A stretch of 64,000 bases of DNA from CAZTAO01 sp964611645 (GCA_964611645.1 CAZTAO010000002.1:124001-188000), one strand, 5' to 3'. Positions 52,388 through 61,132 are shown, counted from the stretch's first letter. Numbers and translations are program-made. The notes: a model not told the origin generated them from the sequence alone.

Positions 52388-52405
52388 CGTCATTCGTGTT
52401 GGCGG

Positions 52406-53179
52406 CTACGGCCTCTTGATCAAGCCACCCAAGGCGTTCTCGATCAGTGGTTCCTGGGGGTAGCCGTGGCCTCGGTGCATTGTGAAGCCTTCGGCGTAGG
52501 TCACCCCTGCCACTTCGCCTGCTTCCTTGTCCATCCGCCTCATCTCTTCTATATACTGATCCATCCCGTGCTGGACTCTCAGCCACTCTCTCTGGGAATT
52601 GTGGCAGCCCAGCGCCTCGGCCTTGTCCTCGATCACGCTGGTGATGTCCACATAGAACTCCGACTTCACCGTGTTCCCGAACCAGTCAACGTTGCCAAGC
52701 GGTCCGAAGTAGTAGAGGGCAATAGGGCCATCAACCGGGGGCAGCGAGGCTGCGGGGCCTGTAACATAATTCTTGATGGAGGCGGTAAACGCCGCGCATC
52801 TGGCGACCGCGCTGGCCGTATCGTGGTCCGGCATATAGTCGACGGGGAAGTGGGTGATGATGACTTCCGGACGAACTTCCCGAACCACCGCAATGGTCGC
52901 GGCGCGCATGACATCATCGTCGAAGACCTTCAGGTCCTGCCCGCCGAGGCAGTGGTAGGTTCCACCAATCCGCGCAGCCGCGTTGACAGCCTCCTGCCGC
53001 CTTATCGCCGCGATCTCATTGGGCTGGAGCACAGCGCTGCCGCAGTCTCCCGGAGTAAGCGTGGCAATGTGGACATCCCAGCCCGCCTTCGCAAGCAGGA
53101 GAAGAGTACCCGCGCAGCGGAACTCGGCATCGTCCGGGTGGGCGCAGATAGCAAGAACGGTAGGTTTGACTGAACTCAT
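52406..53179 (-). CDS. PIG-L/LmbE family deacetylase
   Basis: 257 residues from ATG 53179, with GGAGGG 8 nt upstream; the open frame extends 100 codons further into repeats and is not real. The zinc-binding motif AHPDDAEF (13-20) and the later YMPDHDTAS block are those of N-acetylglucosaminyl de-N-acetylases such as MshB, BshB and LmbE. The reaction is removal of an acetyl group from a GlcNAc-type sugar conjugate; the actual substrate is unknown. A hairpin repeat lies just upstream, within its probable leader. Confidence 0.93.
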   Translation of the reverse strand: MSSVKPTVLAICAHPDDAEFRCAGTLLLLAKAGWDVHIATLTPGDCGSAVLQPNEIAAIRRQEAVNAAARIGGTYHCLGGQDLKVFDDDVMRAATIAVVREVRPEVIITHFPVDYMPDHDTASAVARCAAFTASIKNYVTGPAASLPPVDGPIALYYFGPLGNVDWFGNTVKSEFYVDITSVIEDKAEALGCHNSQREWLRVQHGMDQYIEEMRRMDKEAGEVAGVTYAEGFTMHRGHGYPQEPLIENALGGLIKRP

Positions 53180-53200
53180 AGTTTCGACCCTCCATAGAGT

Positions 53201-53277
53201 GCGCAGGTTGAGCGGAGTCGAAACCAGTGCGAGGAGCATATCAAGCAGCCGTTCATTTCGACTCCGCTCAATGAACG
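53201..53277. repeat. Covarying hairpin repeat, copies 4 and 5
   Basis: Copy 4 pairs GCGC-A-GGTT with AACC-A-GTGC around GAGCGGAGTCGA (53201-53230). Copy 5 pairs CGTTCATT with AATGAACG around TCGACTCCGCTC (53250-53277). They lie in the 380-nt gap (53180-53559) between the PIG-L and hcp genes, which also has TCCTAT-type short repeats (about 53395-53425) and CCGCGTAAT tandem units (about 53518-53545). Confidence 0.8.
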
Positions 53278-53449
53278 CGGGTGTGGTTGTAGGTTTTGGG
53301 AGGCTAAGGCCCCTCGAAAGTATAGCAGAACGGAGCGGAAAGTGGAAAGCTGTGAGCAGAGCAGCAGAGAGCTGAGTAGCTGAGGGCAGGTGTCCCATAG
53401 GTCCTATTCGTCCTATATGTCTTATTCCTGCTCCAGCAGGCTCCAATGA

Positions 53450-53484
53450 CAATGCCTCCAGGTTCGGAGAACCTGGAGGCATTG
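53450..53484. repeat. CCTCCAGGT palindrome with 15-bp arms
   Basis: CAATGCCTCCAGGTT and AACCTGGAGGCATTG pair perfectly around the loop CGGAG. It lies 75 nt after the hcp stop and could be its terminator, although no T-tract follows. Its core is shared with 5835-5859 and 55310-55376. Confidence 0.75.
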
Positions 53485-53559
53485 TTGATTACGCGCTATT
53501 GTGTGTTTCGCGGCATCCGCGCTTCTCCGCGTAATCCGCGTAATCCGCGTTTCAGAAGG

Positions 53560-55209
53560 CTATCCCAGTATCGCCTTGAGGTCTCCCTCGGGCGTGCCGA
53601 TGGGCTTAATGCCGAACTTCTCTACCAGCACTCCAAGCACATCCGGGGTTACGAACGCCGGCAGGCTCGGTCCGAGGCGGATGTTCTGAATACCCAGATA
53701 CAGCAGGGTCAACAGGATAGCGACCGCCTTCTGTTCATACCAGGAGAGTATCATCGAGAGCGGCAGGTCATTCACACCGCACTCGAACGCACCCGCCAGG
53801 GCGACCGCAATCTGGATGGCCGAGTAGGCATCGTTGCACTGTCCGATATCCAGCAGCCTCGGAATGCCGCCGATGTCCCCGAAGTCCTGCTTGTTGAACC
53901 TGTACTTGCCGCAGGCAAGGGTGAGGATCACGCAGTCATCCGGCACCTGCTCGGCAAACTGGGTGTAGTAGTCGCGGCCTGTCTTTGCGCCGTCGCATCC
54001 GCCGATCAGGAAGAAGTGCTTGATCTTCCCGGCCTTCACTGCGTCGATCACAGGTCCGGCAACTCCCATAACAGCCGCGTGCCCGAAGCCGACCGTGATC
54101 GTCTTGTCCGCTCCGTCTTCCTTGAACCCTTCGGCAGCCAGCGCGGCTTCGATGACCGGGGAGAAGTCGGCGTGGGTTACGTGCTCAACATTCGGCCAGG
54201 CGACCAGCCCCGTGGTGAAGATGCGGCCCTTGTAGCTGTCGCGAGGCCGCTGTATGCAGTTGGTGGTCATCAGGATCGCGCCAGGGAATGCGTCGAACTC
54301 CTTGGCCTGATCCTGCCACGCGCCGCCGTAGTTGCCGGCCAGGTGCTTGAACGCCTTGAGCTTGGGATACGAATGGGCGGGAAGCATCTCGCCGTGGGTG
54401 TAGATGTTGATCCCCTTGCCCTCGGTCTGCTTCAGAAGTTCATGCAAGTCCTTCAGATCGTGTCCGGAGACCAGTATGGCCTTGCCTTTGATCGGCTCGA
54501 CCCGAACCTGCGTCGGGACGGGGTCGCCGTAGGCTTCGGTGTTCGCGGTATCCAGCAGTTCCATGACCTTGAGGTTCAGTTCGCCGGTGCCAAGCGCCAG
54601 AGGCAGCAGTTTGTCGACCGTCAGGTCCGGGTCTGTGAGCTTATCCAGCGTCGAATTGAAGCCTGCGTAGACCTCGTCACTGTCCTTGCCGAGGACGTGT
54701 GCGTGGTCGGCATACGCCGCCGCGCCCTTCACTCCGAAGAGCACCAGGTCGTGAAGCCCCGCTATGGTGTCGCCCCAGGCTTCTTTGCGCTTGGTTACAG
54801 ACACATCGTCAGCCTGCTTTAGAAGGCCGTCGAGGTCCTTTGATGGAACCCACGCCGCCGCCCCGCCGAGTTTCTCGGGAGTTTTTCCAGCCTTGGCGCA
54901 GGCGGCCTCATACATTGCCTTTGCCCGGTCGCGGACGTCCGCGCCCTTGAGGATCATTTTCTCGATCTTCTCGGGGTCGAAGTTGACGTTGGTCACCGTG
55001 GTAAACAACGCTTCCACCACAAACAAGTCCACATCACGGTCGCTGGTGCCCAGTTCCCTGGCGCGGGTCGCATAGTTCGCTACACCCTTGGCCGCGTAGA
55101 CCAGAAGGTCCTGCAGGTTGGATGTGGTCGGGTCTTTTCCGCAGACTCCCTGGATTGTACACCCTGTGCCTTTGGCCGTTTGCTCACACTGATAACAGAA
55201 CATTCCCAT
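53560..55209 (-). CDS. hcp: Hydroxylamine reductase / hybrid-cluster protein
   Basis: 549 residues. The N-terminal cluster motif C-x2-C-x8-C-x5-C (Cys5, 8, 17, 23 in MFCYQCEQT..GCTIQGVC) is the short-spaced form seen in anaerobes. The hybrid-cluster ligand regions follow: LVSGHDLKDL, NIYTHGEMLPAHSYP, TTNCIQRP, FFLIGGCDGAK, LTLACGKYRFN, DIGQCNDAYSA and GVNDLPLSMILSWYEQKA. Hcp reduces hydroxylamine and nitric oxide in the cytoplasm. It is grouped with a cupin, a dicluster ferredoxin and an Rrf2 regulator on the same strand. A CCTCCAGGT palindrome follows its stop. Confidence 0.97.
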   Translation of the reverse strand: MGMFCYQCEQTAKGTGCTIQGVCGKDPTTSNLQDLLVYAAKGVANYATRARELGTSDRDVDLFVVEALFTTVTNVNFDPEKIEKMILKGADVRDRAKAMYEAACAKAGKTPEKLGGAAAWVPSKDLDGLLKQADDVSVTKRKEAWGDTIAGLHDLVLFGVKGAAAYADHAHVLGKDSDEVYAGFNSTLDKLTDPDLTVDKLLPLALGTGELNLKVMELLDTANTEAYGDPVPTQVRVEPIKGKAILVSGHDLKDLHELLKQTEGKGINIYTHGEMLPAHSYPKLKAFKHLAGNYGGAWQDQAKEFDAFPGAILMTTNCIQRPRDSYKGRIFTTGLVAWPNVEHVTHADFSPVIEAALAAEGFKEDGADKTITVGFGHAAVMGVAGPVIDAVKAGKIKHFFLIGGCDGAKTGRDYYTQFAEQVPDDCVILTLACGKYRFNKQDFGDIGGIPRLLDIGQCNDAYSAIQIAVALAGAFECGVNDLPLSMILSWYEQKAVAILLTLLYLGIQNIRLGPSLPAFVTPDVLGVLVEKFGIKPIGTPEGDLKAILG

Positions 55210-55309
55210 CGTCGTTGATCTCCTATGTCTGATTTTGCGTCTGTGTCTGGTTTTGCGCTCGTATGTAACGCTTGGATCTGTGAGGTCGCTGCCTCACCTC
55301 TGGTCCCAT

Positions 55310-55376
55310 CCCTCCAGGTATCCTACCTGGAGGGCAATCAGCTTCTCATCCCTCCATGTAGTCCCTACCTGGAGGG
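55310..55376. repeat. Pair of CCCTCCAGGTA palindromes
   Basis: Copy one (55310-55334) has perfect 11-bp arms with loop TCC. Copy two (55350-55376) has 12-bp arms with one mismatch. Both lie between hcp and the cupin gene. Confidence 0.75.
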
Positions 55377-55383
55377 AGAATCA

Positions 55384-55710
55384 CTAAGTGCCGTTGAGCT
55401 TAACTACCATCACCCGCAGCAGCCCGTCGGAATCGTTGCCGAGGCCGTGGGGGATGTTCTTGGGGCTCTCGACCAGCGTCCCAACCGAAACGCTCTCTTT
55501 CTCTTCGCCTATAGAGATATACCCGCTGCCCTCCAGCACGAAGAAGAAGACATCGATCGGGGTGGTGTGCGTTGCTACCACTTCGCCGGGCGTGAGCGAC
55601 ATGTGCATCACGGTCGCTCCCACGCCGTCATACAGCTTCTTTATCTTCAGCCCCTTGGGATTCGGCTGATCGGGCGCTTGATCTACTCTTGTGATTTTCA
55701 TCTTACCCAT
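55384..55710 (-). CDS. Small cupin-domain protein
   Basis: 108 residues from ATG 55710; an ATG three codons later (55701) has a better-spaced GGATGG and may be the true start. A single double-stranded beta-helix has cupin motif 1 reduced to VVATHTTPIDVFFFVLEGSG and motif 2 around ESPKNIPHGLGND. The metal-binding His/Glu set is only partly evident. It is the second gene of the Rrf2-ferredoxin-cupin-hcp group, between the ferredoxin and hcp. The role is unknown; possibly a redox or metal sensor or a small-molecule isomerase. Confidence 0.82.
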   Translation of the reverse strand: MGKMKITRVDQAPDQPNPKGLKIKKLYDGVGATVMHMSLTPGEVVATHTTPIDVFFFVLEGSGYISIGEEKESVSVGTLVESPKNIPHGLGNDSDGLLRVMVVKLNGT

Positions 55711-55736
55711 CCTTACTCAAATTCGACTCAGAACAA

Positions 55737-56483
55737 CTAGCTCGCAACTCCCACGGGGCCGTGCTCGACTGTCTCCAGCACTGCTCCGTCAACGCTTACC
55801 ACTACCTCGGTGAATGGTATGTCCGCACCGGACTTCTCAACAGCCATCTCTGCGATTTTCACCAGCCCGCTGCAGCACGGGACTTCCATCCTCAGGACAG
55901 TCAGACTCTTGACTCCGCCGACTTTGAGTATGTCGGCCAGCTTGCCCACGTAGTAGCCGGAGTCATCCAGCTTCGGACACCCGACCACTACCGGCCTGCC
56001 ATTCAGGTACCTGGTGTGGAAGTCGGCCAATGCGAACGGCACGCAGTCGGCAGAGAGCAACAGGTCAGCGCCAACGAAGAACGGCGCCATCGCGGGGGCA
56101 AGCTTGAGCTGCACCGGCCAATTGGTCAGAGCAGAAGGCGCGGTGTCGCAGCAGGCAGAGTCACAGCCGCACGGCTCTTTGCGCTCGATGGTTCTCATTG
56201 CTGTCCCGGGGCATCCGCAGGCCAGCTTCTCCGGCTGCTTCATCTTCTCCACATGCTTCATCGCAGCCTCTTCATCGAACTCCGGCGCATCCCGCTCTTC
56301 AATAATGATCGCATCCACCGGGCATTCGCCCAGGCACGCCCCGAGGCCGTCGCAGTAGATGTCGCTGACCAGCTTCGCCTTGCCGTTCACTATCTGGATA
56401 GCGCCCTCAGCGCAAGCTCCAACACACAGCCCGCAGCCGGTACACTTCTCTTCGTCAAATCTCACTATGTTTCGCTTTGCCAT
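55737..56483 (-). CDS. Dicluster 4Fe-4S ferredoxin domain protein, Hcp-associated
   Basis: 248 residues from ATG 56483, with GGGGAG 8 nt upstream. The first cluster motif is Cys14-x2-17-x2-20-x3-24; the second is the longer-spaced set around YCDGLGACLGECP. Further cysteines occur in ACGCPG and CGCDSACCD. The C-terminal half (about 125-245) carries LSADCVPFALADFH, VVGCPKLDD and MEVPCCSGL. Proteins of this layout are often found beside hcp and are proposed to supply electrons to it. It is co-directional with the Rrf2 regulator 15 nt upstream and the cupin 26 nt downstream. Confidence 0.9.
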   Translation of the reverse strand: MAKRNIVRFDEEKCTGCGLCVGACAEGAIQIVNGKAKLVSDIYCDGLGACLGECPVDAIIIEERDAPEFDEEAAMKHVEKMKQPEKLACGCPGTAMRTIERKEPCGCDSACCDTAPSALTNWPVQLKLAPAMAPFFVGADLLLSADCVPFALADFHTRYLNGRPVVVGCPKLDDSGYYVGKLADILKVGGVKSLTVLRMEVPCCSGLVKIAEMAVEKSGADIPFTEVVVSVDGAVLETVEHGPVGVAS

Positions 56484-56498
56484 TGGTCTTTCTCCCCC

Positions 56499-56918
56499 TC
56501 AGGCCTTTGCGGCCATTTGTTCAACTGTGGTTCCCGAAAGGTAACTCCGCACCTGCGTGCTCACCGACTCCACCAGATTACCCAACACGCATCCACCCGC
56601 CGGACAGCTCTCCCTGCCCAGCAGGCAGTAGCAGTCCGACATGGGGCCTTCTATAACTTCAAACACCTGCAGTAGCGTGATCTGCGATGCAGGTTTTGCC
56701 AGCTTCAGTCCGCCACTCGGCCCGCGTGACGCCGACACCAGACCCGCGTGCCCAAGCCTTTGCACTACCTTTGAAAGGTGGTTCTCCGATACCCCGAGCG
56801 ACTGCGCGATCTCGTGGGTTGTCACCAGCCGGTCCGGGTTCTTCGCCAGCACCAGCACCGCGTGCAGCGCAAGAGAAGTAGCATCCGATATATTCACAAC
56901 ATTTGAAGCGTTCAGCAT
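56499..56918 (-). CDS. Rrf2 family transcriptional regulator
   Basis: 139 residues. The winged helix-turn-helix has ATSLALHAVLVLA, VTTHEIAQSLGVSENHLSKVVQRL and SRGPSGGLKLAKPA. The cysteines Cys96, Cys98, Cys105 and Cys110 (CYCLLGRESCPAGGC) sit where IscR and NsrR bind an iron-sulfur cluster. NsrR-type members sense nitric oxide and control hcp. Here the gene heads an operon ending in hcp, which supports a nitrosative-stress role; the ligand is inferred. A consensus promoter and a dyad lie directly upstream. Confidence 0.92.
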   Translation of the reverse strand: MLNASNVVNISDATSLALHAVLVLAKNPDRLVTTHEIAQSLGVSENHLSKVVQRLGHAGLVSASRGPSGGLKLAKPASQITLLQVFEVIEGPMSDCYCLLGRESCPAGGCVLGNLVESVSTQVRSYLSGTTVEQMAAKA

Positions 56919-56957
56919 TTCGCCAACTTCCTGGGCCTATTGAAGTATGCTGGTACT

Positions 56958-56985
56958 ATAATACCACAATTGGTGGGGATGTCAA
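56958..56985 (-). promoter_or_regulatory. Sigma-70 promoter of the Rrf2-hcp operon with overlapping dyad
   Basis: On the minus strand a consensus -35 TTGACA (56980-56985) is followed after 16 nt by TATTAT (56958-56963). The dyad GGTATTATAGTACC overlaps the -10 box and is the likely autoregulatory Rrf2 operator (inference). Confidence 0.8.
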
Positions 56986-57108
56986 CATGTTTCCGGAAAC
57001 TTTCTTCATGATTCTTGGAGCATTTGACGCAGCGAGGCCGGAGCCATAGAATAGTGGCGAAAGCTCTGCGGGGAATGAGGCGCATCAAGTGACACAGGGG
57101 CATCATAT

Positions 57109-58158
57109 ATGAGCAAAGTAAGAATCGCTTTCGTCGGCGTTGGGACCATGGGCCAGTGCGCGCATCTCAAGTATTACTCGGTGATGCCCGAGTGCGAGGT
57201 GGTTGCGCTTGCCGAGATTCGCCCCGAACTGGGGAGGAGAGTGGCCCAGCGCTATGGTGTTGCGAAGACCTATCCGGACCACACGAGTCTTCTGGAGAAC
57301 GAGGCTGTAGACGGCATCGTGGCGATCCATCAGTTCCAGAGACACGGCTCTCTGGTCCCGGAACTGCTCAAGTCGGGCGTGCCGGTGCTGACGGAAAAGC
57401 CCCTTGCCTCCACCATTGAGAGCGGAGAGAAGATCGTTGAGGCTGTGGAGCAAAGCAGGACTTGGCAGATGGTCGCCTACCACAAGCGCAGCGACCCTGC
57501 GGTGATGTATGCAAAGTCCGAGATCGAACGGCTGAAGTCGACAGGGGAACTGGGAAAGACGCAGTATGTCAGGATCACCATGCCTGTGGGCGACTACATA
57601 GCCGGTGGGTTTGACGATCTGATCAGCACCGACGAGCCGATCCCCGAACTTCCAGTGGATTCTCTGCCTGCAGATATGGACCTCAATGCCTACCGCTCTT
57701 ATCTGAGCTTCGTGAACTACTATATCCATCAGGTCAACCTGTTGCGCTACCTCTTGGGTGAGCCTTATAAGGTGAGCTATGCAGACCCGGCAGGAATGCT
57801 ACTTGTGGCGCACAGCGAGAGCGGGGTGCCGGGGGTAATAGAGATGTCGCCATACTCAACCTCCATCGATTGGCAGGAAACCGCTTTGGTGGCATTCGAG
57901 CATGGCTACGTGAAGATCGGCCTGCCCGCGCCGCTTGCAATCAACCGACCCGGCAAGGTGGAGATTCTGCGCGACCCCGGAAATGGAGCTGTGCCTGAAG
58001 TAACCATTCCTCAGCTTCCCTTTACAGGAGCGATGAAGCAGCAGGCTGCCAACTTCATAGCCGCGATACGGGGCGAGATGCAACCGACATGTCAGGCCAA
58101 GGAAGCGCTTGAGGATCTCAGGGTAGCCCATGAGTATATGAGACTCCTCGGAAGATGA
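57109..58158 (+). CDS. Gfo/Idh/MocA family oxidoreductase (second copy)
   Basis: 349 residues from ATG 57109, with GGGG 8 nt upstream. The Rossmann loop is FVGVGTMGQCAHL, followed by VALAEIRPELGRRVAQRYG and the EKP motif VLTEKPLAS. The C-terminal domain has FVNYYIHQVNLLRYLLGEPYK, where His occupies the usual catalytic position. It differs enough from the copy at 31467 to have another substrate. It heads a plus-strand pair with an FG-GAP protein 31 nt downstream. Confidence 0.92.
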   Translation: MSKVRIAFVGVGTMGQCAHLKYYSVMPECEVVALAEIRPELGRRVAQRYGVAKTYPDHTSLLENEAVDGIVAIHQFQRHGSLVPELLKSGVPVLTEKPLASTIESGEKIVEAVEQSRTWQMVAYHKRSDPAVMYAKSEIERLKSTGELGKTQYVRITMPVGDYIAGGFDDLISTDEPIPELPVDSLPADMDLNAYRSYLSFVNYYIHQVNLLRYLLGEPYKVSYADPAGMLLVAHSESGVPGVIEMSPYSTSIDWQETALVAFEHGYVKIGLPAPLAINRPGKVEILRDPGNGAVPEVTIPQLPFTGAMKQQAANFIAAIRGEMQPTCQAKEALEDLRVAHEYMRLLGR

Positions 58159-58188
58159 TACACTGCGATAGCGTAGAAGGAGAGAAGG

Positions 58189-59274
58189 ATGCCACTGAGA
58201 TTCAGGAAAGTCCTCATTGCGGACGAGAGGTATGAGTCCGCCGGCGTGTTCGACGTCAACAACGACGGCATTCCGGATATAGTTTCCGGCGCTTACTGGT
58301 ACGAAGGTCCTGGTTTCCGAAAACGGCACAGGATCGGCCACGTGCAGCCGGAGGGCGACTACTTCGATGACTTCTCCACGATCTCGCTCGACATTGATGG
58401 GGACGGCTACCTGGACTTCGTCACCGGCGGATGGTGGGGAAACACCATTCGTTGGCGCAGGAACCCCGGCAATCCAAATGAAGAATGGCCGGAACAGGTT
58501 ATGGACGAAACAGGCAACGTCGAGAGCACGCGCGGGTGGGATGTGGACGGCGACGGGGTAATAGAGATAGTCCCCAACACCCCGAACGGCCCGCTGAGCG
58601 TCTACAAGCTCGTGGTGGACGAACACGGAAAGGGCACTGGCAAGTTTGAGAAACACACTATTTATAGCGAGAACCAAGGGCATGGGCTTGGGTTCGGCGA
58701 CATAACCGGCAGCGGCTGCGGCGACTTCATATTGTCCTGTGGCTGGCTCAAACACCCTGAGGACACATACGGCGGCGAGTGGATACTGCACCGCGATTTC
58801 GACCTCGGAAGCGCGTCCATACCCATACTTGTGGTGGATGTGAACGGTGATGGGTTGAACGATATCATCGTCGGACAGGCTCACAACTACGGCCTGGATT
58901 GGCTTGAGCAAAGGGTAGACTCGAGCGGCAAGCGAACCTGGGTGAAGCATCCCATAGACCCCTTCAACTCCCAGTACCACGACATGATGTGGGCGGACAT
59001 AGATGGGGACGGTGAGTGCGAGCTTATCACCGGCAAGCGCTACATGGCCCATTGCGGAAACGACCCCGGCGAGTACGATGATATCGGCATATACTACTTC
59101 AAGTGGACTGGAGAGAGTTTCGCGAAGCAAGTGATAGACTACGGCCCCGCCCGAACCGCGACAGGCCTCGGAATCCACTTCGCCCTCGCCGACCTCACAG
59201 GCAACGGCACGCTAGACATCGTCGCGCCCGGTAAGGATGGTCTATACGTGTTCTATAACCTGGGGTCTGGCTAG
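58189..59274 (+). CDS. FG-GAP/VCBS repeat beta-propeller protein
   Basis: 361 residues with a strong AAGGAG site and no signal peptide. The repeats carry calcium-type loops: FDVNNDGIPDIVSG, LDIDGDGYLDFVTGG, WDVDGDGVIEIVPN, GDITGSGCGDFILSCG, VDVNGDGLNDIIVGQ, ADIDGDGECELITGKR and ADLTGNGTLDIVAPG, giving seven blades. No extra catalytic domain is seen. Its partner gene is the Gfo/Idh oxidoreductase upstream; a role in sugar recognition or handling is inferred from context only. Confidence 0.88.
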   Translation: MPLRFRKVLIADERYESAGVFDVNNDGIPDIVSGAYWYEGPGFRKRHRIGHVQPEGDYFDDFSTISLDIDGDGYLDFVTGGWWGNTIRWRRNPGNPNEEWPEQVMDETGNVESTRGWDVDGDGVIEIVPNTPNGPLSVYKLVVDEHGKGTGKFEKHTIYSENQGHGLGFGDITGSGCGDFILSCGWLKHPEDTYGGEWILHRDFDLGSASIPILVVDVNGDGLNDIIVGQAHNYGLDWLEQRVDSSGKRTWVKHPIDPFNSQYHDMMWADIDGDGECELITGKRYMAHCGNDPGEYDDIGIYYFKWTGESFAKQVIDYGPARTATGLGIHFALADLTGNGTLDIVAPGKDGLYVFYNLGSG

Positions 59275-59336
59275 CAGCCTCACGCGCAGGGTTGCCTTGG
59301 GGGGTATGGATCGGCGTTGGGGGGCCAGTCCGCCTC

Positions 59337-60968
59337 CTACTTTGGCACAATCTCAATCTCTCCCAGCAGGGCTTTGGTATCTTTGAGTATTCGGCTGCGG
59401 AAGGGCTCCGGTTCGAAGTCGGCGAGTCTCATTGCGGTCCGGATGTCCGGGATTGCGGGTGCTATGCAGGGTTGGAGCTTATCGAAAGGCCAGAACCTGT
59501 GGGTGGATATGCTTTCGGATGGGTCCTGCGGGGTCATCGGGCTGTTGCTGAGACCGGTCTCGATCTTGTCGTAGACCTTCTCCAGGCTATCCGCCGCGGC
59601 TTTGCCATAGTACCCCTCTATGAACTGCCTCCTGAGCTTGCCGGCTTCCTGGTTCACGTCCCAAATCAGACTGGCTTCCATCCACGCGATCATCGGCCAT
59701 CCGACCCCGGGCGCGCAAGTGTGCTCCCGGAATGAGATGAAGCAGCCTCTGGAGCGGACGTATCTCATCTCGTCCGCGATCATCATCGCGCTGGGGGTGG
59801 TGAAGACTCCGCCGTTGAGATACGGATACCAGCCGAAATCCCCCGCTATCCTCGACCACCCATCATACACCCGTCGCAGCTTGACCTTGTCGGGACAGTT
59901 GGAAGCAATGGGGTGGACGTTGCACTCGTGGATCGGCGCTATTACAGTGCGGACATTCCTGTGCGCCTTCATTCCAACTGGCGGGTCGATGGTGGCCATG
60001 TAGGCATAGAAAAGGAACCCTCTGTCCGGAAATCGACTCTCCAGTGCGGCGGCGACATTGTTGGCAAAGGCGAGCATCTGGTGGGAGGGGGTTGGCCCCA
60101 TGGCCTTACAGCCCTCGCACTGGCACCAGCCGTAGCCGTCGTTCTCGCTCAGGGAAGTGTACTTTGTCTCGGGATGCTCATCGAACCACTTCGCGGAGTA
60201 GTCTATCGCCATCTGCGGAACATCCGGGTTGGAAAGGCATCGCTGCACATGCTCGTGGCCGGGGATCCGCTTGCCGTCTATCAGCGGGAAATACTCCGGG
60301 TGCTGATCGAAGAGGCTGTCGGGGACAAAGACATAGAATGAGTGGTAGTGTTCGGCTTCGATGCCGCCCAGCCGGTTGAAAGCGCCCCATCCGTCGATGC
60401 GTGACTTCTGCTCTTCCGGCAGGTAGTTCAGGTTGATGGTGTAATACTCTCCACGGACCTCGAATGAGGGCTTGCTGACGAGCTTCAGGTTCGGAACTCT
60501 CACCGTTCGCCGCTTGGGAATAGTCGGCCCGGCGTCCTCGATTGTGAACCAGTGGACCCCCAGCACACTCTCAGCGAAGTGGTAGATGCCGTTTGCCGTG
60601 CCTGCGGGTGTCCGACCGGCGATGACTACTCCGTTTCGCACAGACCTGATGATGAAGCCATCAAATCCCACCCTCTTGTCCGACACCTCGGAAGCCGCTA
60701 CTGGCGCAAACCGGGTTGAGCCGATGAGAATCCGGAAGCCGGGGCAGTTGTCGCTGTCCCATCGGATGGGAACCTGCGCGCCCGACATCTCCCTCAGGTA
60801 TCCGGAAAGCGCCTTTGCTGCCGTCAGAACGCTGCCTTTCTCTGTGCCCTCAGGCACGACGATGCAGCCCAAGGGTTGGCCGTCTCTGACGATACTCTGC
60901 CCGAGGGCGGCGCACGACACAAACAGCGCCAAGATTAGTGCGGTGAGGATACCCCGGATGCATCTCAT
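59337..60968 (-). CDS. Secreted DUF4838 glycoside hydrolase-like protein
   Basis: 543 residues from ATG 60968, with GGAG 8 nt upstream; a TATACT box at 60999-61004 (minus strand) is a likely -10. A signal peptide (GILTALILALFVSCAALGQS) precedes the glucuronidase-like N-terminal domain (LTAAKALSGYLREMSGAQVP, ANGIYHFAESVLGVHWF) and the DUF4838 barrel with SLSENDGYGWCQCEGCKAM. It is shorter than the 34171 paralogue because the C-terminal carbohydrate-binding region is missing. It is transcribed divergently from the DUF4091 gene. Confidence 0.87.
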   Translation of the reverse strand: MRCIRGILTALILALFVSCAALGQSIVRDGQPLGCIVVPEGTEKGSVLTAAKALSGYLREMSGAQVPIRWDSDNCPGFRILIGSTRFAPVAASEVSDKRVGFDGFIIRSVRNGVVIAGRTPAGTANGIYHFAESVLGVHWFTIEDAGPTIPKRRTVRVPNLKLVSKPSFEVRGEYYTINLNYLPEEQKSRIDGWGAFNRLGGIEAEHYHSFYVFVPDSLFDQHPEYFPLIDGKRIPGHEHVQRCLSNPDVPQMAIDYSAKWFDEHPETKYTSLSENDGYGWCQCEGCKAMGPTPSHQMLAFANNVAAALESRFPDRGFLFYAYMATIDPPVGMKAHRNVRTVIAPIHECNVHPIASNCPDKVKLRRVYDGWSRIAGDFGWYPYLNGGVFTTPSAMMIADEMRYVRSRGCFISFREHTCAPGVGWPMIAWMEASLIWDVNQEAGKLRRQFIEGYYGKAAADSLEKVYDKIETGLSNSPMTPQDPSESISTHRFWPFDKLQPCIAPAIPDIRTAMRLADFEPEPFRSRILKDTKALLGEIEIVPK

Positions 60969-61132
60969 TGCTGACTCCTGTGTAGAACGGTTGATGACAG
61001 TATAGCATCCGGATGTTGGAGGTTGGAAGCTAATGCTTGGGAGCGGGGCAGCCAACTCGTAGCTGCAACCGTTTGACGTCTTCTGGCCGGGCAGCATAAA
61101 ATGATCACGGAAAACCTTGGGAGGTCCTACTC

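Noticed and set aside
53180..53482. N-terminal extension of the PIG-L protein by about 100 residues
   Set aside because: It translates through hairpin repeats; the ATG at 53179 has a strong GGAGGG and the family start.
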